Assembly (NCBI RefSeq): GCF_000425025.1
Contig: NZ_AUKZ01000009.1
Location: 1-62,088 of the forward strand
Length of the DNA stretch: 62,088 nt
From: Streptococcus castoreus DSM 17536
Lineage (GTDB): Bacteria > Bacillota > Bacilli > Lactobacillales > Streptococcaceae
Direction: 5' to 3'
This document shows, piece by piece, positions 22,042 through 31,780 of this stretch (the stretch's first letter is position 1; each line of letters starts with the position of its first letter). The notes under the pieces are model-generated. The model was not told the DNA's origin, made no database searches, and saw only the letters and a program-made list of their open reading frames with translations. The translations under genes and the position numbers were made by a program.

Positions 22042-22546
22042 CTAAACCTTCCATCAATTCAACCAGCACACGCTTATTGGAAACGTCTACCTCAAGAACC
22101 ACAGACGGAATATAGGGCAGGAGTAAATCCCGTTTTTCGTTACGCTTAACAACCCAAACATCATTAGCCCCTGGCTGTAAAATTTCTTTGATATGACCAA
22201 TCAAATGATCCTTTTCATAAACAGCCATGCCAATAATTTGATGATAATAAAATTCGCCTTCTTGCAAATCGCCTTGATTATCTTTAGAAACTTTTAATCT
22301 GTAGCCCTTATATTTTTCAACAGTATTAATGTGGTTCATATCTTTGAATTTGATAATCTCAAAATTCTTTTGTTTCCGGTGACTAACAATAACGACGTCT
22401 TTTACAAATCGCTCTTTCTCATCAAATAAAGCCAATTGAGACCCCTTTTTAAACCGCTCCTCAGCAAAATCACTGACAGATAAAACACGCATTTCACCTT
22501 GTAAGCCTTGGGTATTCACAATTTTCCCAACGTTAAAATATTCCAT
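22028..22546 (-). CDS. rimM: Ribosome maturation factor RimM
   Basis: A 172-residue 16S rRNA-processing factor with an N-terminal RimM barrel ([20 protein letters not shown]) and a C-terminal PRC-barrel ([15 protein letters not shown]...[17 protein letters not shown]...[14 protein letters not shown]). It assists 30S head assembly. First gene of the rimM-trmD-Fd/NADP reductase unit. Confidence 0.95.
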   Translation of the reverse strand: MEYFNVGKIVNTQGLQGEMRVLSVSDFAEERFKKGSQLALFDEKERFVKDVVIVSHRKQKNFEIIKFKDMNHINTVEKYKGYRLKVSKDNQGDLQEGEFYYHQIIGMAVYEKDHLIGHIKEILQPGANDVWVVKRNEKRDLLLPYIPSVVLEVDVSNKRVLVELMEGLDDED

Positions 22547-23494
22547 GATTACTCCTAATTATAAACCTTTATCTCTTGGTACAATAGTGACTTCGTTTAA
22601 TTTTTAAATTAAGCTCAAAACCAAGAAACCACCCCTCTTAAATTCAAATCACCTATTATTCTAACATGTTATGGTCTATTTTGCACCCAATACTCGTCTT
22701 TTATCACGCCGTACGCACGAAGAAATTCTCTTATCAAAAAAATAATGAAAACGGCAAAAGGCTATCGCATGTTTAAATTGTCATTCAATTATGAATATAT
22801 AAAATTGCCAAAATAGTTTTCTTCCTAAAATGTTAACTAGAAAACGATGCTTTCTGAAAAGTCAAAGGGTTTTTCTGCATTTCAGAACATAATTTCTCCT
22901 TTTCAGAAAAATCATGATTGTTTTTTCTACATGCGTTTGTCGTGGTCTTTTATGGTTTAACTAGTTCAGGTTTTTACGATAGAAAAGATCTGTTCAATGA
23001 AATCTACAGAGACTATAATAGTCAACTAAGGGACGTTACAACGAAACGTCTTTTTAGCAAACAAGAACAAGGAGGAGCTTCAGTATCATAAAAGATTTAT
23101 AAGTTAACGCTACTTCTAAGGATTTTAACAATAACCAGTTCATTTTTGACAATTTGAACTTTGTCTTTGACGACCTTGAAGCCAACATAACTCTGTTCCT
23201 TACAGTCAGATCAAAGATTTCAATAAACGAATCTGTCTTAAAAAATTCAGTAAGATATTACCATTTCTCATTCTGGTAAAAGAAATTTATAATACTTCTC
23301 ATACCCTTATGAAAATTTAAGAGTGAATCCCTGTGATTACATCCATCACAGAATAGAGATAAACGCATTACTCAATTCAAAGACTATGACCATACGAAAT
23401 TTCAAAAGGCATGACTCCTACGGAATACAGGGAATCATACCTTTTAACCAACACTCTTTTTTTATTGTCCATTTTAATTAGGGCTTCTTAAATC
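22547..23494. other. Long gene-poor spacer with a transposase relic
   Basis: Some 950 bases without an intact gene. Toward its right end (about 23310-23445) the plus strand shows a decayed IS3-family transposase C-terminus: YIH-like, KRITQFKDYD and KGMTPTEYRESYLL pieces in different frames. A short hairpin (GACGTTACAACGAAACGTC plus T5) lies near 23034. The rest shows nothing I can name. Confidence 0.45.
23310..23445 (+). pseudogene. IS3-family transposase C-terminal relic
   Basis: Fragments resembling the end of an IS3-family OrfB are spread over two frames: KRITQFKDYD, then KGMTPTEYRESYLLTN, which matches the common KGMTPVEYR ending. The catalytic part is absent. Confidence 0.4.
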
Positions 23495-24754
23495 TTAAGC
23501 TTCACTTATTTGAATATCTGCCCCTAGAGCTGTTAGCTTAGCAATGATACTGGCATAGCCACGTAAAATGAACTCAACATTGCTAATCTCAGTTTTTCCT
23601 TCTGCCATTAAACCTGCAATAACAAGGGCAGCCCCTGCACGCAAGTCAGTCGCCTTAACTTGTGCACCTGTTAATTGACTCGGCCCGCGATAAACAATCT
23701 TGCCACTAACTACTGAGATTTCCGCTCCCATACGAGCTAATTCTGGCACATGATTGATACGTTTTTCGTAAATGGTATCAATAATACTACCACGCCCTTG
23801 TGCCCTTAACAATAATGGTGTTAAAGGTTGTTGTAAATCCGTTGCAAATCCTGGATAAGGTGATGTTTTAATGGTAACTGCCTTGAGTGCTTCTTGTTTT
23901 TCCACAAAAATAGCGTCTTCTTCCACAGTCATGCGGACACCCATTTCTTCTAATTTAGCAATAAAACTTTCTAAATGCTCGTAAAGAACATTGGTTACCT
24001 TAATCCCGTTTCCAATGGCTGCCGCTAAAGCGATATAGGTTCCTGCTTCAATACGATCTGGAATAACTTGGTGCCTTGTTCCATGCAATGTTTCAACGCC
24101 TTCAATGGTAACCATGTCTGTACCAGCACCACGAATATGGGCTCCCATATTATTTAAAAGAGTTGCCACATCAATGATTTCAGGTTCACGCGCAGCATTT
24201 TCAATAACCGTTCGACCATTTGCTTTAGCCGCTGCAATCATGGTATTGATGGTCGCACCAACACTAACGGTATCCATATAAATATGGGCTCCATGGAGCT
24301 TTTGACCATTAGTTGACAAGTTCATGTTCTGCCCTTCGTAAGAGACCTTAGCTCCCATAGCTTCAAAAGCTTTTAAATGAAGGTCAATTGGTCTTGGTCC
24401 TAAATCACAACCGCCCGGCAAGCCAACAACAGCCTGACCAAAGCGCCCCAAAAGGCTCCCATAAAAATAATAGGAAGCTCTCAAACTATTGATTTTCCCA
24501 TAAGGCATCGGAATGTCTTGCACTCCTCTTGGATCAATTTCCAAAGTATCCTCATGGTAGTTCACTTTAGCTCCCATCAGTTCTATAATCTCAATCAAAC
24601 TATCCACATCACTAATAGCAGGAACACCATCTAAGATAACAATATCATCTGCCAAGATAATTGCTGGGATAAGGGCAACAACACTATTTTTTGCTCCTGA
24701 GACTGCCACTTCCCCGGATAAGGCTTTTCCGCCATTAATAATAATTTTATGCAT
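23495..24754 (-). CDS. murA: UDP-N-acetylglucosamine 1-carboxyvinyltransferase
   Basis: A 419-residue MurA that transfers enolpyruvate from PEP to UDP-GlcNAc, the first committed step of peptidoglycan synthesis. The fosfomycin-target cysteine is present in [19 protein letters not shown] (Cys116). Other motifs are [12 protein letters not shown] at the start and [20 protein letters not shown]. Streptococci carry two MurA paralogues and I cannot say with certainty which one this is, although linkage to metK suggests the MurZ/MurA2 copy. Confidence 0.93.
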   Translation of the reverse strand: MHKIIINGGKALSGEVAVSGAKNSVVALIPAIILADDIVILDGVPAISDVDSLIEIIELMGAKVNYHEDTLEIDPRGVQDIPMPYGKINSLRASYYFYGSLLGRFGQAVVGLPGGCDLGPRPIDLHLKAFEAMGAKVSYEGQNMNLSTNGQKLHGAHIYMDTVSVGATINTMIAAAKANGRTVIENAAREPEIIDVATLLNNMGAHIRGAGTDMVTIEGVETLHGTRHQVIPDRIEAGTYIALAAAIGNGIKVTNVLYEHLESFIAKLEEMGVRMTVEEDAIFVEKQEALKAVTIKTSPYPGFATDLQQPLTPLLLRAQGRGSIIDTIYEKRINHVPELARMGAEISVVSGKIVYRGPSQLTGAQVKATDLRAGAALVIAGLMAEGKTEISNVEFILRGYASIIAKLTALGADIQISEA

Positions 24755-24943
24755 ACATTCAAAACTTTCTTGTACTAGAATTCAACCTTTTCATTTTATC
24801 ACAATTCCTATCAACTGACAATTATTGATCTCTTAATTTTCAATCATTTCTTAAAAAAAAACGAGCCGTTTTAGGGAATTATAAAAAAGGTAGAATCCCA
24901 TGAAACATCAGTCACTCCACCTTCTTCAATTAATTTTATACTA

Positions 24944-26140
24944 TTATGATGATTGTTTCACTACTTCCACTAAGGCTCCAACCTTATCCAAACGTTCCCA
25001 TGGCAAGTCAATATCTAATCGTCCCATATGCCCATAAGCAGCTGTTTGTTTATAAATTGGGCGTTTTAAGTCAAGCATTTTAATAATACCTGCTGGACGC
25101 AAATCAAAAACTTGACGAATAGATGCTTCTAAGATTGCTTCTGAAACTGTTGAGGTGCCAAAAGTATCTACACGAACAGAAATAGGCTGAGCAACTCCAA
25201 TAGCGTATGCTAGTTGCACTTCCGCCTTGGTAGCAAGACCTGCTGCAACAATTGTTTTAGCAATATAACGTGCCGCATAAGAAGCTGAACGATCAACCTT
25301 AGTAGCATCTTTTCCTGAGAAAGCGCCACCGCCATGGCGTGAATAGCCACCATAGGTATCCACAATAATCTTACGTCCAGTCAAACCAGAATCCCCTTGA
25401 GGACCACCAATAACAAAACGACCTGTTGGATTGATAAAGAACTTAGTTGCGTTATCCAAATAGTGAGCTGGAATAACTGCCTTGATCACTTTTTCAATCA
25501 TATCCTGACGGATTTGCTCGTTTGTAACCTCTGGATCATGTTGTGTTGAAATAACAACCGTATCCACACGAACTGGTTTATCGTCTTCATCATACTCAAC
25601 GGTTACTTGAGACTTGGCGTCTGGGCGTAAGTAACTAATCTCGCCTGACTTACGTAATTGTGCTAAACGGCGCACCAGTTGGTGTGACAAAGAAATTGGT
25701 AAAGGCATCAATTCAGGTGTTTCATTAATGGCAAACCCAAACATCAACCCTTGATCACCCGCCCCAATATGGCTAAGGTCATCCGTATCACCCTCTCTGC
25801 TTTCAAGGGCCTCATTAACCCCTTGAGCAATGTCGCCAGATTGTTCCACAAGCGATGGGTGAACACCAACAGATTCTGCTGAAAAACCATACTCAGCATT
25901 TGTATATCCTATTTCTGCAATGGTATCACGAACCACACGGTTAATATCAACATAAGCTGTCGTTGAAATTTCTCCAAAGACATGGACTGAACCTGTATAA
26001 ACACAAGTTTCCACAGCCACATGAGCTTCTGGATCTTCTGCTAAAATAGCATCTAAAATAGCATCTGAAATTTGGTCTGCAATCTTATCTGGATGCCCCT
26101 CAGATACTGATTCAGACGTGAAAAGTTTACGTTCTGACAT
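24944..26140 (-). CDS. metK: S-adenosylmethionine synthetase
   Basis: A 398-residue MetK making S-adenosylmethionine from methionine and ATP. It has [36 protein letters not shown], the [20 protein letters not shown] loop and the C-terminal [19 protein letters not shown] is the cofactor for the CutD radical enzyme encoded later in the window. The ribosome-binding site is unusually G-rich (GGGGGGA). A promoter TTGAAT-16-TATAGT can be read upstream on the minus strand. Confidence 0.96.
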   Translation of the reverse strand: MSERKLFTSESVSEGHPDKIADQISDAILDAILAEDPEAHVAVETCVYTGSVHVFGEISTTAYVDINRVVRDTIAEIGYTNAEYGFSAESVGVHPSLVEQSGDIAQGVNEALESREGDTDDLSHIGAGDQGLMFGFAINETPELMPLPISLSHQLVRRLAQLRKSGEISYLRPDAKSQVTVEYDEDDKPVRVDTVVISTQHDPEVTNEQIRQDMIEKVIKAVIPAHYLDNATKFFINPTGRFVIGGPQGDSGLTGRKIIVDTYGGYSRHGGGAFSGKDATKVDRSASYAARYIAKTIVAAGLATKAEVQLAYAIGVAQPISVRVDTFGTSTVSEAILEASIRQVFDLRPAGIIKMLDLKRPIYKQTAAYGHMGRLDIDLPWERLDKVGALVEVVKQSS

Positions 26141-26817
26141 AAAAATGTCCCCCCTTTAAAATATTTTTTTGATGATTTTTTATTTGATCACTTACTATAC
26201 TGACTGATTGATCCCATTCAAGAACTTCTTACCCCCTCATTCTCCTTTAAACAAAAGTATAAGAAAAGATTAAACCTTAACCAGTACATTAAAGATAGCC
26301 TACCGTCTTTAACAAATCAAGCAAAAACAGCAATCATCTGCACAATAGAAATGATGATTCTATAAGAAATCACCTGTTATAGAGAGTTACAAAGCACTGC
26401 CCTAACCAACTCAACATTTTAACCATCATCGGCTAAATCATCTGGAAACACGATCTTATCATCCATTCTTGTACCTAAAATGTAGGTCGATAAACAAGGG
26501 ATGATTCAAAACGTTTGGCTTAAGACATCTTATCGGGACTCAATAACCAATATATTATAACATGTTTTAGCATTTTCCGAGTAATTCTTTTGACTTATTC
26601 TAATAAAAATAGCCAGTCCAGTTGTAAAGAAAGTGAAAACTCCTAAAATAATAAAACTGTACAAAATATCGGCTTTTACCCCATTGATTTCATACAGTTT
26701 TTATATTAATGTGATTCTAGTAACCTTAGATGAAATATTCTACTCAATCACTTTTTAAACTTAGATACAGTCAGTAATTAGCAGCTGAGAAAGACACACT
26801 TTAACCATTCAAATCAA
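26141..26817. other. Intergenic region between slr and metK
   Basis: About 680 bases. It holds the metK leader and promoter on the minus strand. Beyond that I see no gene, convincing hairpin or recognisable relic. Confidence 0.4.
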
Positions 26818-29136
26818 TTAATGAGCATGTCCATCATGACTATGGTTTTCTTTTTCTGACTGTTCAACATCATGCTTTTGCTCTTGAGTTTCTGAATCTT
26901 TCTTAGCATTATTATCAGCCTTACCAGTCGTAGCAGCTTTTTCTTCTGCTGTTCCATTACCTACTATAGAACCTCCTTGAACGGCTGGGAAGTTTTTTGC
27001 AATGGTTTCTGGAATCCCTTGATCATTTACTTTAAGATCTGTTAATGGAATATGATTATGGCTAACATCAAGACTTGTAATGGTTTTATTCGGTTCTGAA
27101 AGCGCCACATCTGTTAATTGATTCTTCGATGCACTTAGGGTATCAAGAGCTGTAAAGTTATTAACACCTTCTAATGAAGTCAACTGATTCCCTGTCACAT
27201 TCAAGAAAGTTAATGACCCCTGCTTGTCTTTGAGAACAAGGGTTTTAATCTGATTTCCTTGTGCTTCAAGCCTACCAATCACCTTGCTTGCTTCCACCCC
27301 ATCAAGAGATCCCAAATTAGCGTGATTAATGGCAAGAGTAGACACATTTGGATTATCCTTCAAGAATGCTAAGTTATTAACATTCGTACCGTTAAGCATA
27401 AGCGTCTCTAGTTTTGGTGCTTTTAGAGTAGATAGGTCTACATTTTTATTGCGTGATAAATCCACTACAGTCAACGTCTCGCGATAAGAAATTGGACTGA
27501 GATCTGTGATTTGATTATTATCAACGTGCAATTCTTGCAACTTGGTTAAGGATGATAACGGTGTCAAATCTGAAATGGCATTGTTACTTAACACCAAGAA
27601 TTTAAGGTTCGGTAACTGGGCAAGCGGGCTAATGTCTGTAATACCATTATCAGCTGCTGCCACTAAACTTAACCGTTTGTACTTGCTCAAGAAACTAATG
27701 TCTTTAATATTATTTTGAGAAATATCAATACTTTCTAAGTGAGGCATATAATCCAAAAAGCTATAGTCTGTAATACCTGTTCTAGTCATCAACAGTTGTT
27801 TCAATTTTTTAAATTGTAAAACTGGTGAAATATCTTTAATTGGAGTAAATCCAATGCCTAAAATTTCAAGGTTAGGCAACATAGAAAGACCATAACGTTC
27901 AAGCGGATTTGCCCGGCTTCCCAAATCAATTTTAGTAACCGTTGCCAACCAATCTTTCATCTTCTCGGGATTCGTCTCATTTGATGGAAATGGTGTTGGC
28001 GCATCGTGGGTACGTACAATATCCAAAATAACCTCATCATCAAATCCTAAAGCTTTTAAGGTAGCCATTCCAACCTTGTGCTTCTCTAATTCTCGAGCAT
28101 GTTCAATGGCATGTGGATCTGGGATGTCTTTACCAATTTCAATATCAGATAACATTAAAACGTGGGCATGATCGTGGTGAGGGTATTCCAAACCAAGTCT
28201 ACCATCCTGTGTTTTGACACGCTTAATCACTGATGGATCAAGACCCAATTTACTTGCTAAATAAGCTAATTTTTCTTGGTATTCTTTTTCAAGATCCGCT
28301 TGTTCCGCCTCAGTTGGTTTTGCTGGTTTTTGGGATTTAGTGGATGGATCATATTGATCCGCAAGATGTGCCCAACCTCCTTGTCGAAGGTCTGTAAATG
28401 AAATAGGGTGCAAATGCCCATCATGATTGACTAAAATACTATCTTTCGTCACACCAACAATGCCTTGACCAGTGAATTTAAAACCATCTGATGTGGGAAA
28501 ATGCAACCCGGGAATACCTCTTGTTGTTGCAGTAGATATTGGACCTGTCGTCTGCGGAAGATGTGTTGCAACTTGCTTTGCTTGTTCCTGTACACGACCT
28601 GATAAGCTTGATTTTAAAATATAGTGGAAATGATCCCCATGACGAACCGTATACCCCAAGGCATCCTCAGCCACAATATCAGCCGGGTTAAATTCATAAT
28701 GGTGATGTGGGTCAGTCGCCTTAACAGAAGATTTCTCAGATGCGACTAACTTTGCTCCCTCTGGCTTGGTTAATTTTGCCCCATTTGGAATTAAATACTC
28801 AAATGAACTTCCTTTTAAGTCAGCATAAAAAATAAAATGCGAATGTCCATTATGATCAACAATAATCCCTTGAGCCGTCTTTGATAAAATTTTTGACTCT
28901 TTGGTTAAGATAAAGCCATCATCTGTTGGAAAATCAATTCCAGCGACACCTTTACGCGCTTTTTTACTATTTCGAGCTTTTTTAGCCGTTTTTTGTTTCT
29001 TTGAGTTAGCTTTTTTGCTCACTTGTTTTGTTTTAGGCTGATTCGTTTGCTGCTTTTTTGCCGTCTGACAGGCTGTTAAGGTCAAGTTACACAACAAAAC
29101 CAATCCTGCTAAAACCAATAATTGTTTACGCTTCAT
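26818..29136 (-). CDS. slr: Zinc-regulated histidine-triad, leucine-rich-repeat lipoprotein (Slr/PhtY)
   Basis: A 772-residue surface lipoprotein. The signal peptide ends in the lipobox LTAC (Cys23), followed by a lysine-rich linker. Residues 60-350 contain several histidine-triad-type motifs (HNGHSHFIFY, RHGDHFHYIL, NHDGHLHPISF, YPHHDHAHVL), which bind zinc. Residues about 390-700 are internalin-like leucine-rich repeats of 21-22 residues (LPNLKFLVLSNNAISDLTPL and relatives). The tail is acidic and His-rich (HSHDGHAH). In group A streptococci this type is known as Slr or PhtY and is part of the AdcR zinc regulon. Two AdcR boxes upstream fit that. The protein likely scavenges zinc and/or binds host factors. 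Confidence 0.92.
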   Translation of the reverse strand: MKRKQLLVLAGLVLLCNLTLTACQTAKKQQTNQPKTKQVSKKANSKKQKTAKKARNSKKARKGVAGIDFPTDDGFILTKESKILSKTAQGIIVDHNGHSHFIFYADLKGSSFEYLIPNGAKLTKPEGAKLVASEKSSVKATDPHHHYEFNPADIVAEDALGYTVRHGDHFHYILKSSLSGRVQEQAKQVATHLPQTTGPISTATTRGIPGLHFPTSDGFKFTGQGIVGVTKDSILVNHDGHLHPISFTDLRQGGWAHLADQYDPSTKSQKPAKPTEAEQADLEKEYQEKLAYLASKLGLDPSVIKRVKTQDGRLGLEYPHHDHAHVLMLSDIEIGKDIPDPHAIEHARELEKHKVGMATLKALGFDDEVILDIVRTHDAPTPFPSNETNPEKMKDWLATVTKIDLGSRANPLERYGLSMLPNLEILGIGFTPIKDISPVLQFKKLKQLLMTRTGITDYSFLDYMPHLESIDISQNNIKDISFLSKYKRLSLVAAADNGITDISPLAQLPNLKFLVLSNNAISDLTPLSSLTKLQELHVDNNQITDLSPISYRETLTVVDLSRNKNVDLSTLKAPKLETLMLNGTNVNNLAFLKDNPNVSTLAINHANLGSLDGVEASKVIGRLEAQGNQIKTLVLKDKQGSLTFLNVTGNQLTSLEGVNNFTALDTLSASKNQLTDVALSEPNKTITSLDVSHNHIPLTDLKVNDQGIPETIAKNFPAVQGGSIVGNGTAEEKAATTGKADNNAKKDSETQEQKHDVEQSEKENHSHDGHAH

Positions 29137-29151
29137 TTACCCCTCCGTAAG

Positions 29152-29183
29152 TTAACCAGTTAATTATGATGTTAACTAGTTAA
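29152..29183 (-). promoter_or_regulatory. Two AdcR (zinc) operators upstream of slr
   Basis: TTAACCAGTTAA (29152-29163) and TTAACTAGTTAA (29172-29183) both match the AdcR palindrome TTAACNNGTTAA. They are 20 bases apart, two helical turns, just before the slr RBS (GGAGGGG). They predict repression in zinc-replete conditions. Confidence 0.9.
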
Positions 29184-29331
29184 TTATATCAAAAAAGATT
29201 TATTTTGCAATATATTTTTCGTTTTTGATTTTCCTTAGAAACTCAGCTACTAGAAAGCTCTTTTTCCATAATAAATTCCATCCAATTGTCTTTTTACTTG
29301 AAATCTAAAGCTTTTAGACTATACTAGAATT

Positions 29332-30273
29332 ATGAAAACATCTGATAAAATCTACCAATTATTAACACAGACCACTGACTTTGTTAGTGGCGAATATTTA
29401 GCAGAACAGCTCAATCTGTCTCGCACATCCGTTTGGAAGTCAATCAAAAGTTTAGAAAATCAAGGCGTTCAGATCAAATCCTTAAAGCACAAAGGTTACC
29501 GTATTGTTCAAGGGGATATTTTATTGCCAAATATTATTAGTCAAGAACTTGATATACCGGTTAGTTACAATACGCAAAGTCAATCCACTCAGCTAGATGC
29601 CAAACAGGGCATTGATTCTCAAAATAGTGCTCCTAGACTTTATCTAGCTCCCAACCAATACGCAGCCAAAGGGCGTTTAAATAGATCATTTTTTGCAGCT
29701 AATCACGGTGGCATCTATATGTCTTTGCATCTCAAACCCAATACCCCTTATACTGACATGCCACCTTATACCATGATGGTTGCTTCTAGCATCGTCAAAG
29801 CTATTTCAAGATTAACGGGCATTGATACTAACATCAAGTGGGTCAACGATATTTACCTTGGGAAACACAAAATCGCCGGTATTTTAACAGAAGCCATTAC
29901 ATCTGTTGAAACAGGTTTAATTACAGATGTCATTATTGGGGTTGGCTTAAACTTTTTTGTAACCGATTTTCCAGATGACATTGCCATGAAAGCTGGCTCT
30001 CTCTTTATATCAACACCTACCATCACTCGTAATGATCTCATCATTGATATTTGGAAACTTTTTTTATCTATATCAATCAAAGACCATATAAAAATTTACA
30101 AAGAAAAATCACTTGTTCTTAATAAACAAGTGACCTTCTTAGAAAATAACCACAAAAAACAAGCGACTGCCATTGACTTAACAGACCAAGGTCACCTCAT
30201 CGTTCAGCTTGAAAATAATGACCTCCAAACACTTAGAAGTGGGGAAATTAGTCTTTCTTCTTGGGAAAACTAG
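29332..30273 (+). CDS. birA: Biotin--protein ligase / biotin operon repressor
   Basis: A 313-residue BirA. The N-terminal winged helix (YLAEQLNLSRTSVWKSIKSLENQGV) can bind DNA. The ligase domain shows NQYAAKGRLNRSFFAANHGGIYMSL (a GRGRxxR-like biotin-AMP loop, here AKGRLNRSF), IKWVNDIYLGKHKIAGILTE and a C-terminal SH3-like part. It attaches biotin to acetyl-CoA carboxylase. A promoter TTGAAA-16-TATACT lies 15 bases before the ATG, leaving almost no leader. It is one of the few plus-strand genes here and converges on a DUF3272 gene. Confidence 0.92.
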   Translation: MKTSDKIYQLLTQTTDFVSGEYLAEQLNLSRTSVWKSIKSLENQGVQIKSLKHKGYRIVQGDILLPNIISQELDIPVSYNTQSQSTQLDAKQGIDSQNSAPRLYLAPNQYAAKGRLNRSFFAANHGGIYMSLHLKPNTPYTDMPPYTMMVASSIVKAISRLTGIDTNIKWVNDIYLGKHKIAGILTEAITSVETGLITDVIIGVGLNFFVTDFPDDIAMKAGSLFISTPTITRNDLIIDIWKLFLSISIKDHIKIYKEKSLVLNKQVTFLENNHKKQATAIDLTDQGHLIVQLENNDLQTLRSGEISLSSWEN

Positions 30274-30451
30274 TTGTTTCCATAATTGTTTTAGTCAATT
30301 TGTTAATGGCACGTGCCCTTGTTAAATCTCTAAAAAGTAACAGACCCCAAAATAAGGCAAATACATAATCACCAGAAAGCAATAAATCATTGAAAAAATA
30401 AGTTTCAAAGGCGCAAACAAAGGCCATAAAAAGAAATTGTCGAATCGTCAT
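30248..30451 (-). CDS. Small membrane protein, DUF3272-like
   Basis: From the ATG at 30451 (MTIRQFLFMAFVCAFETYFF) this is about 67 residues with two hydrophobic segments and a basic tail ending SFPKKKD. It looks like the streptococcal DUF3272 family, function unknown. An upstream in-frame start at 30508 would add an unlikely polar extension. Its 3' end overlaps the convergent birA 3' end by 26 bases. Confidence 0.7.
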   Translation of the reverse strand: MTIRQFLFMAFVCAFETYFFNDLLLSGDYVFALFWGLLLFRDLTRARAINKLTKTIMETTSFPKKKD

Positions 30452-30508
30452 AGTGTTATTATAGCACACCTCCCCCAGCAGTCCAAATTTAAGGGGAATA
30501 AGTTGCAC

Positions 30509-30928
30509 AAGTTGATTCCTGCATTTTTATTGGGTTTATTGAACTTACATCTAGTTTAGCAAGCTTTTAGTAGGGGAAGGATTTAATCCTGCTGGGTAAT
30601 TTCATCTGAAATTGTTTGATCACAGCATAATACCAATAACGGCATGTATTTAAAGTTTTCGCTTGATCTGCGTGACCTAATCATCTGGAAACATATAGAA
30701 TTTTTCAAAACATTCATGAGATAAGAAGCGTGAACAGGCAACACTTCTCTATACAATTTTTATAAATTGTTCGTGTGAGATAAGTCTCAGTGATAAGGGC
30801 ATCTGATAGTTACTAGAAGTCATCACTAAACTGACGGCGCTGTCTTTTAGTCAATAGGATTTCTCCCATAGTTACGAGTAGTCTGGAACGCTTTATAAAT
30901 TCTGTCTACTTTGTGTAACTGATCCAGT
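30509..30928. other. Gene-free region containing a probable integrase relic
   Basis: About 420 bases. On the minus strand between about 30760 and 30590 there are broken-frame matches to a tyrosine-recombinase C-terminus. Nothing else is recognised. Confidence 0.4.
30590..30760 (-). pseudogene. Tyrosine recombinase (integrase) C-terminal relic
   Basis: Minus-strand pieces HASYLMNVLKN and, after a frame change, LGHADQAKTLNTCRYWYYAV resemble the HxLRHTHAS...LGHxxxxTTLxxYxH end of phage or ICE integrases. Frames are broken and the catalytic Tyr is not assured, so this is a decayed fragment at best. Confidence 0.4.
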
Positions 30929-31780
30929 TTATCCTTTAGGTCGGAATGCACCTTTTTTAGTATTCACTTTTAAAATATGCTCTGCAATTAAATTGAGTAC
31001 TTCTGGATTTTGTGGTAAGTCTGAATGCTCTGCATCATCACCTGAGACTGTAACCTGTGTATAGTGTGCGACTTGATTTTGATAGATATACTTTCCTAAC
31101 TCAACACTGGAAATCGGTACAATATAATCACCATCATATGTTTGTGTCCCAGCAATATTATACATGGTTAACGTATTAGGTAAAGCTTTATTATTCGCAA
31201 TCAAATCTTTTAACATCTCTGTTTGGTGAGAGGTATCTGTTACTTCAAAGTTATAAGGAGTTCCTATTGTCATCAAGGTTTTGATATTTAGAGAAGATGA
31301 ACTATAATATTTTTCTAAATAAACTGTCCAATCAAGCCCACCATTTGAATGACCAATAGCATTGAAATTTCTAAAATGATATTTTTCTTGTAAATCATTT
31401 AATGCCTTAGATAACCATTTTGCCTGTTTTTTAATAGTTGCATAGCTATCTGTATTATTTTGAAAAGCAATGACAATATAAGGATGATTATCACCTGATT
31501 GTAATTGACCGGTATACTTGATACTACCGTCAGTTTGGACTGTTAATTTCAAAAGACTATGTTTACTTCCCATTTGATTTAAGGAATTAATAGTGCTATT
31601 AAACCGTTCTTGAGTTGCACTTGATCCTGGTACCATAATAGTTGGCACCATTCTTGATTGAAATATTCTTTGATTTGTTTTAGTAGAACTAATGACATGA
31701 TTTCTCCCCACTACTGCCATAAAAACAAATCCTATTAAAACAGATAGAGCAAGACAATAATTAAGCCACTTTTTGATCAT
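30929..31780 (-). CDS. DUF915 alpha/beta-hydrolase, secreted or membrane-anchored
   Basis: About 283 residues from the ATG at 31780 (MIKKWLNYCLALSVLIGFVF), which is an N-terminal signal-anchor. The alpha/beta-hydrolase fold of the DUF915 family is shown by TIMVPGSSATQERFN, the nucleophile elbow FNAIGHSNGGLDWT (Ser in GHSNG), an Asp in DGDYIVPISS and the His in DDAEHSDLPQNPEV. It probably hydrolyses an ester at the cell surface; the substrate is unknown. Its start overlaps the stop of the preceding EIIC-like gene by about 20 bases, so the two are one operon. Confidence 0.8.
   Translation of the reverse strand: MIKKWLNYCLALSVLIGFVFMAVVGRNHVISSTKTNQRIFQSRMVPTIMVPGSSATQERFNSTINSLNQMGSKHSLLKLTVQTDGSIKYTGQLQSGDNHPYIVIAFQNNTDSYATIKKQAKWLSKALNDLQEKYHFRNFNAIGHSNGGLDWTVYLEKYYSSSSLNIKTLMTIGTPYNFEVTDTSHQTEMLKDLIANNKALPNTLTMYNIAGTQTYDGDYIVPISSVELGKYIYQNQVAHYTQVTVSGDDAEHSDLPQNPEVLNLIAEHILKVNTKKGAFRPKG

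Noticed and set aside
26141..26280. SMK (SAM-III) riboswitch before metK
   Set aside because: Lactic acid bacteria often have one and the RBS is very G-rich, but I found no complementary C-rich anti-RBS strand in the 100-140 bases upstream, so I do not call it.
26420..26450. A second integrase scrap sharing AATCATCTGGAAACA with 30680
   Set aside because: The shared stretch is only about 15 bases and no further integrase motif can be read in any frame.
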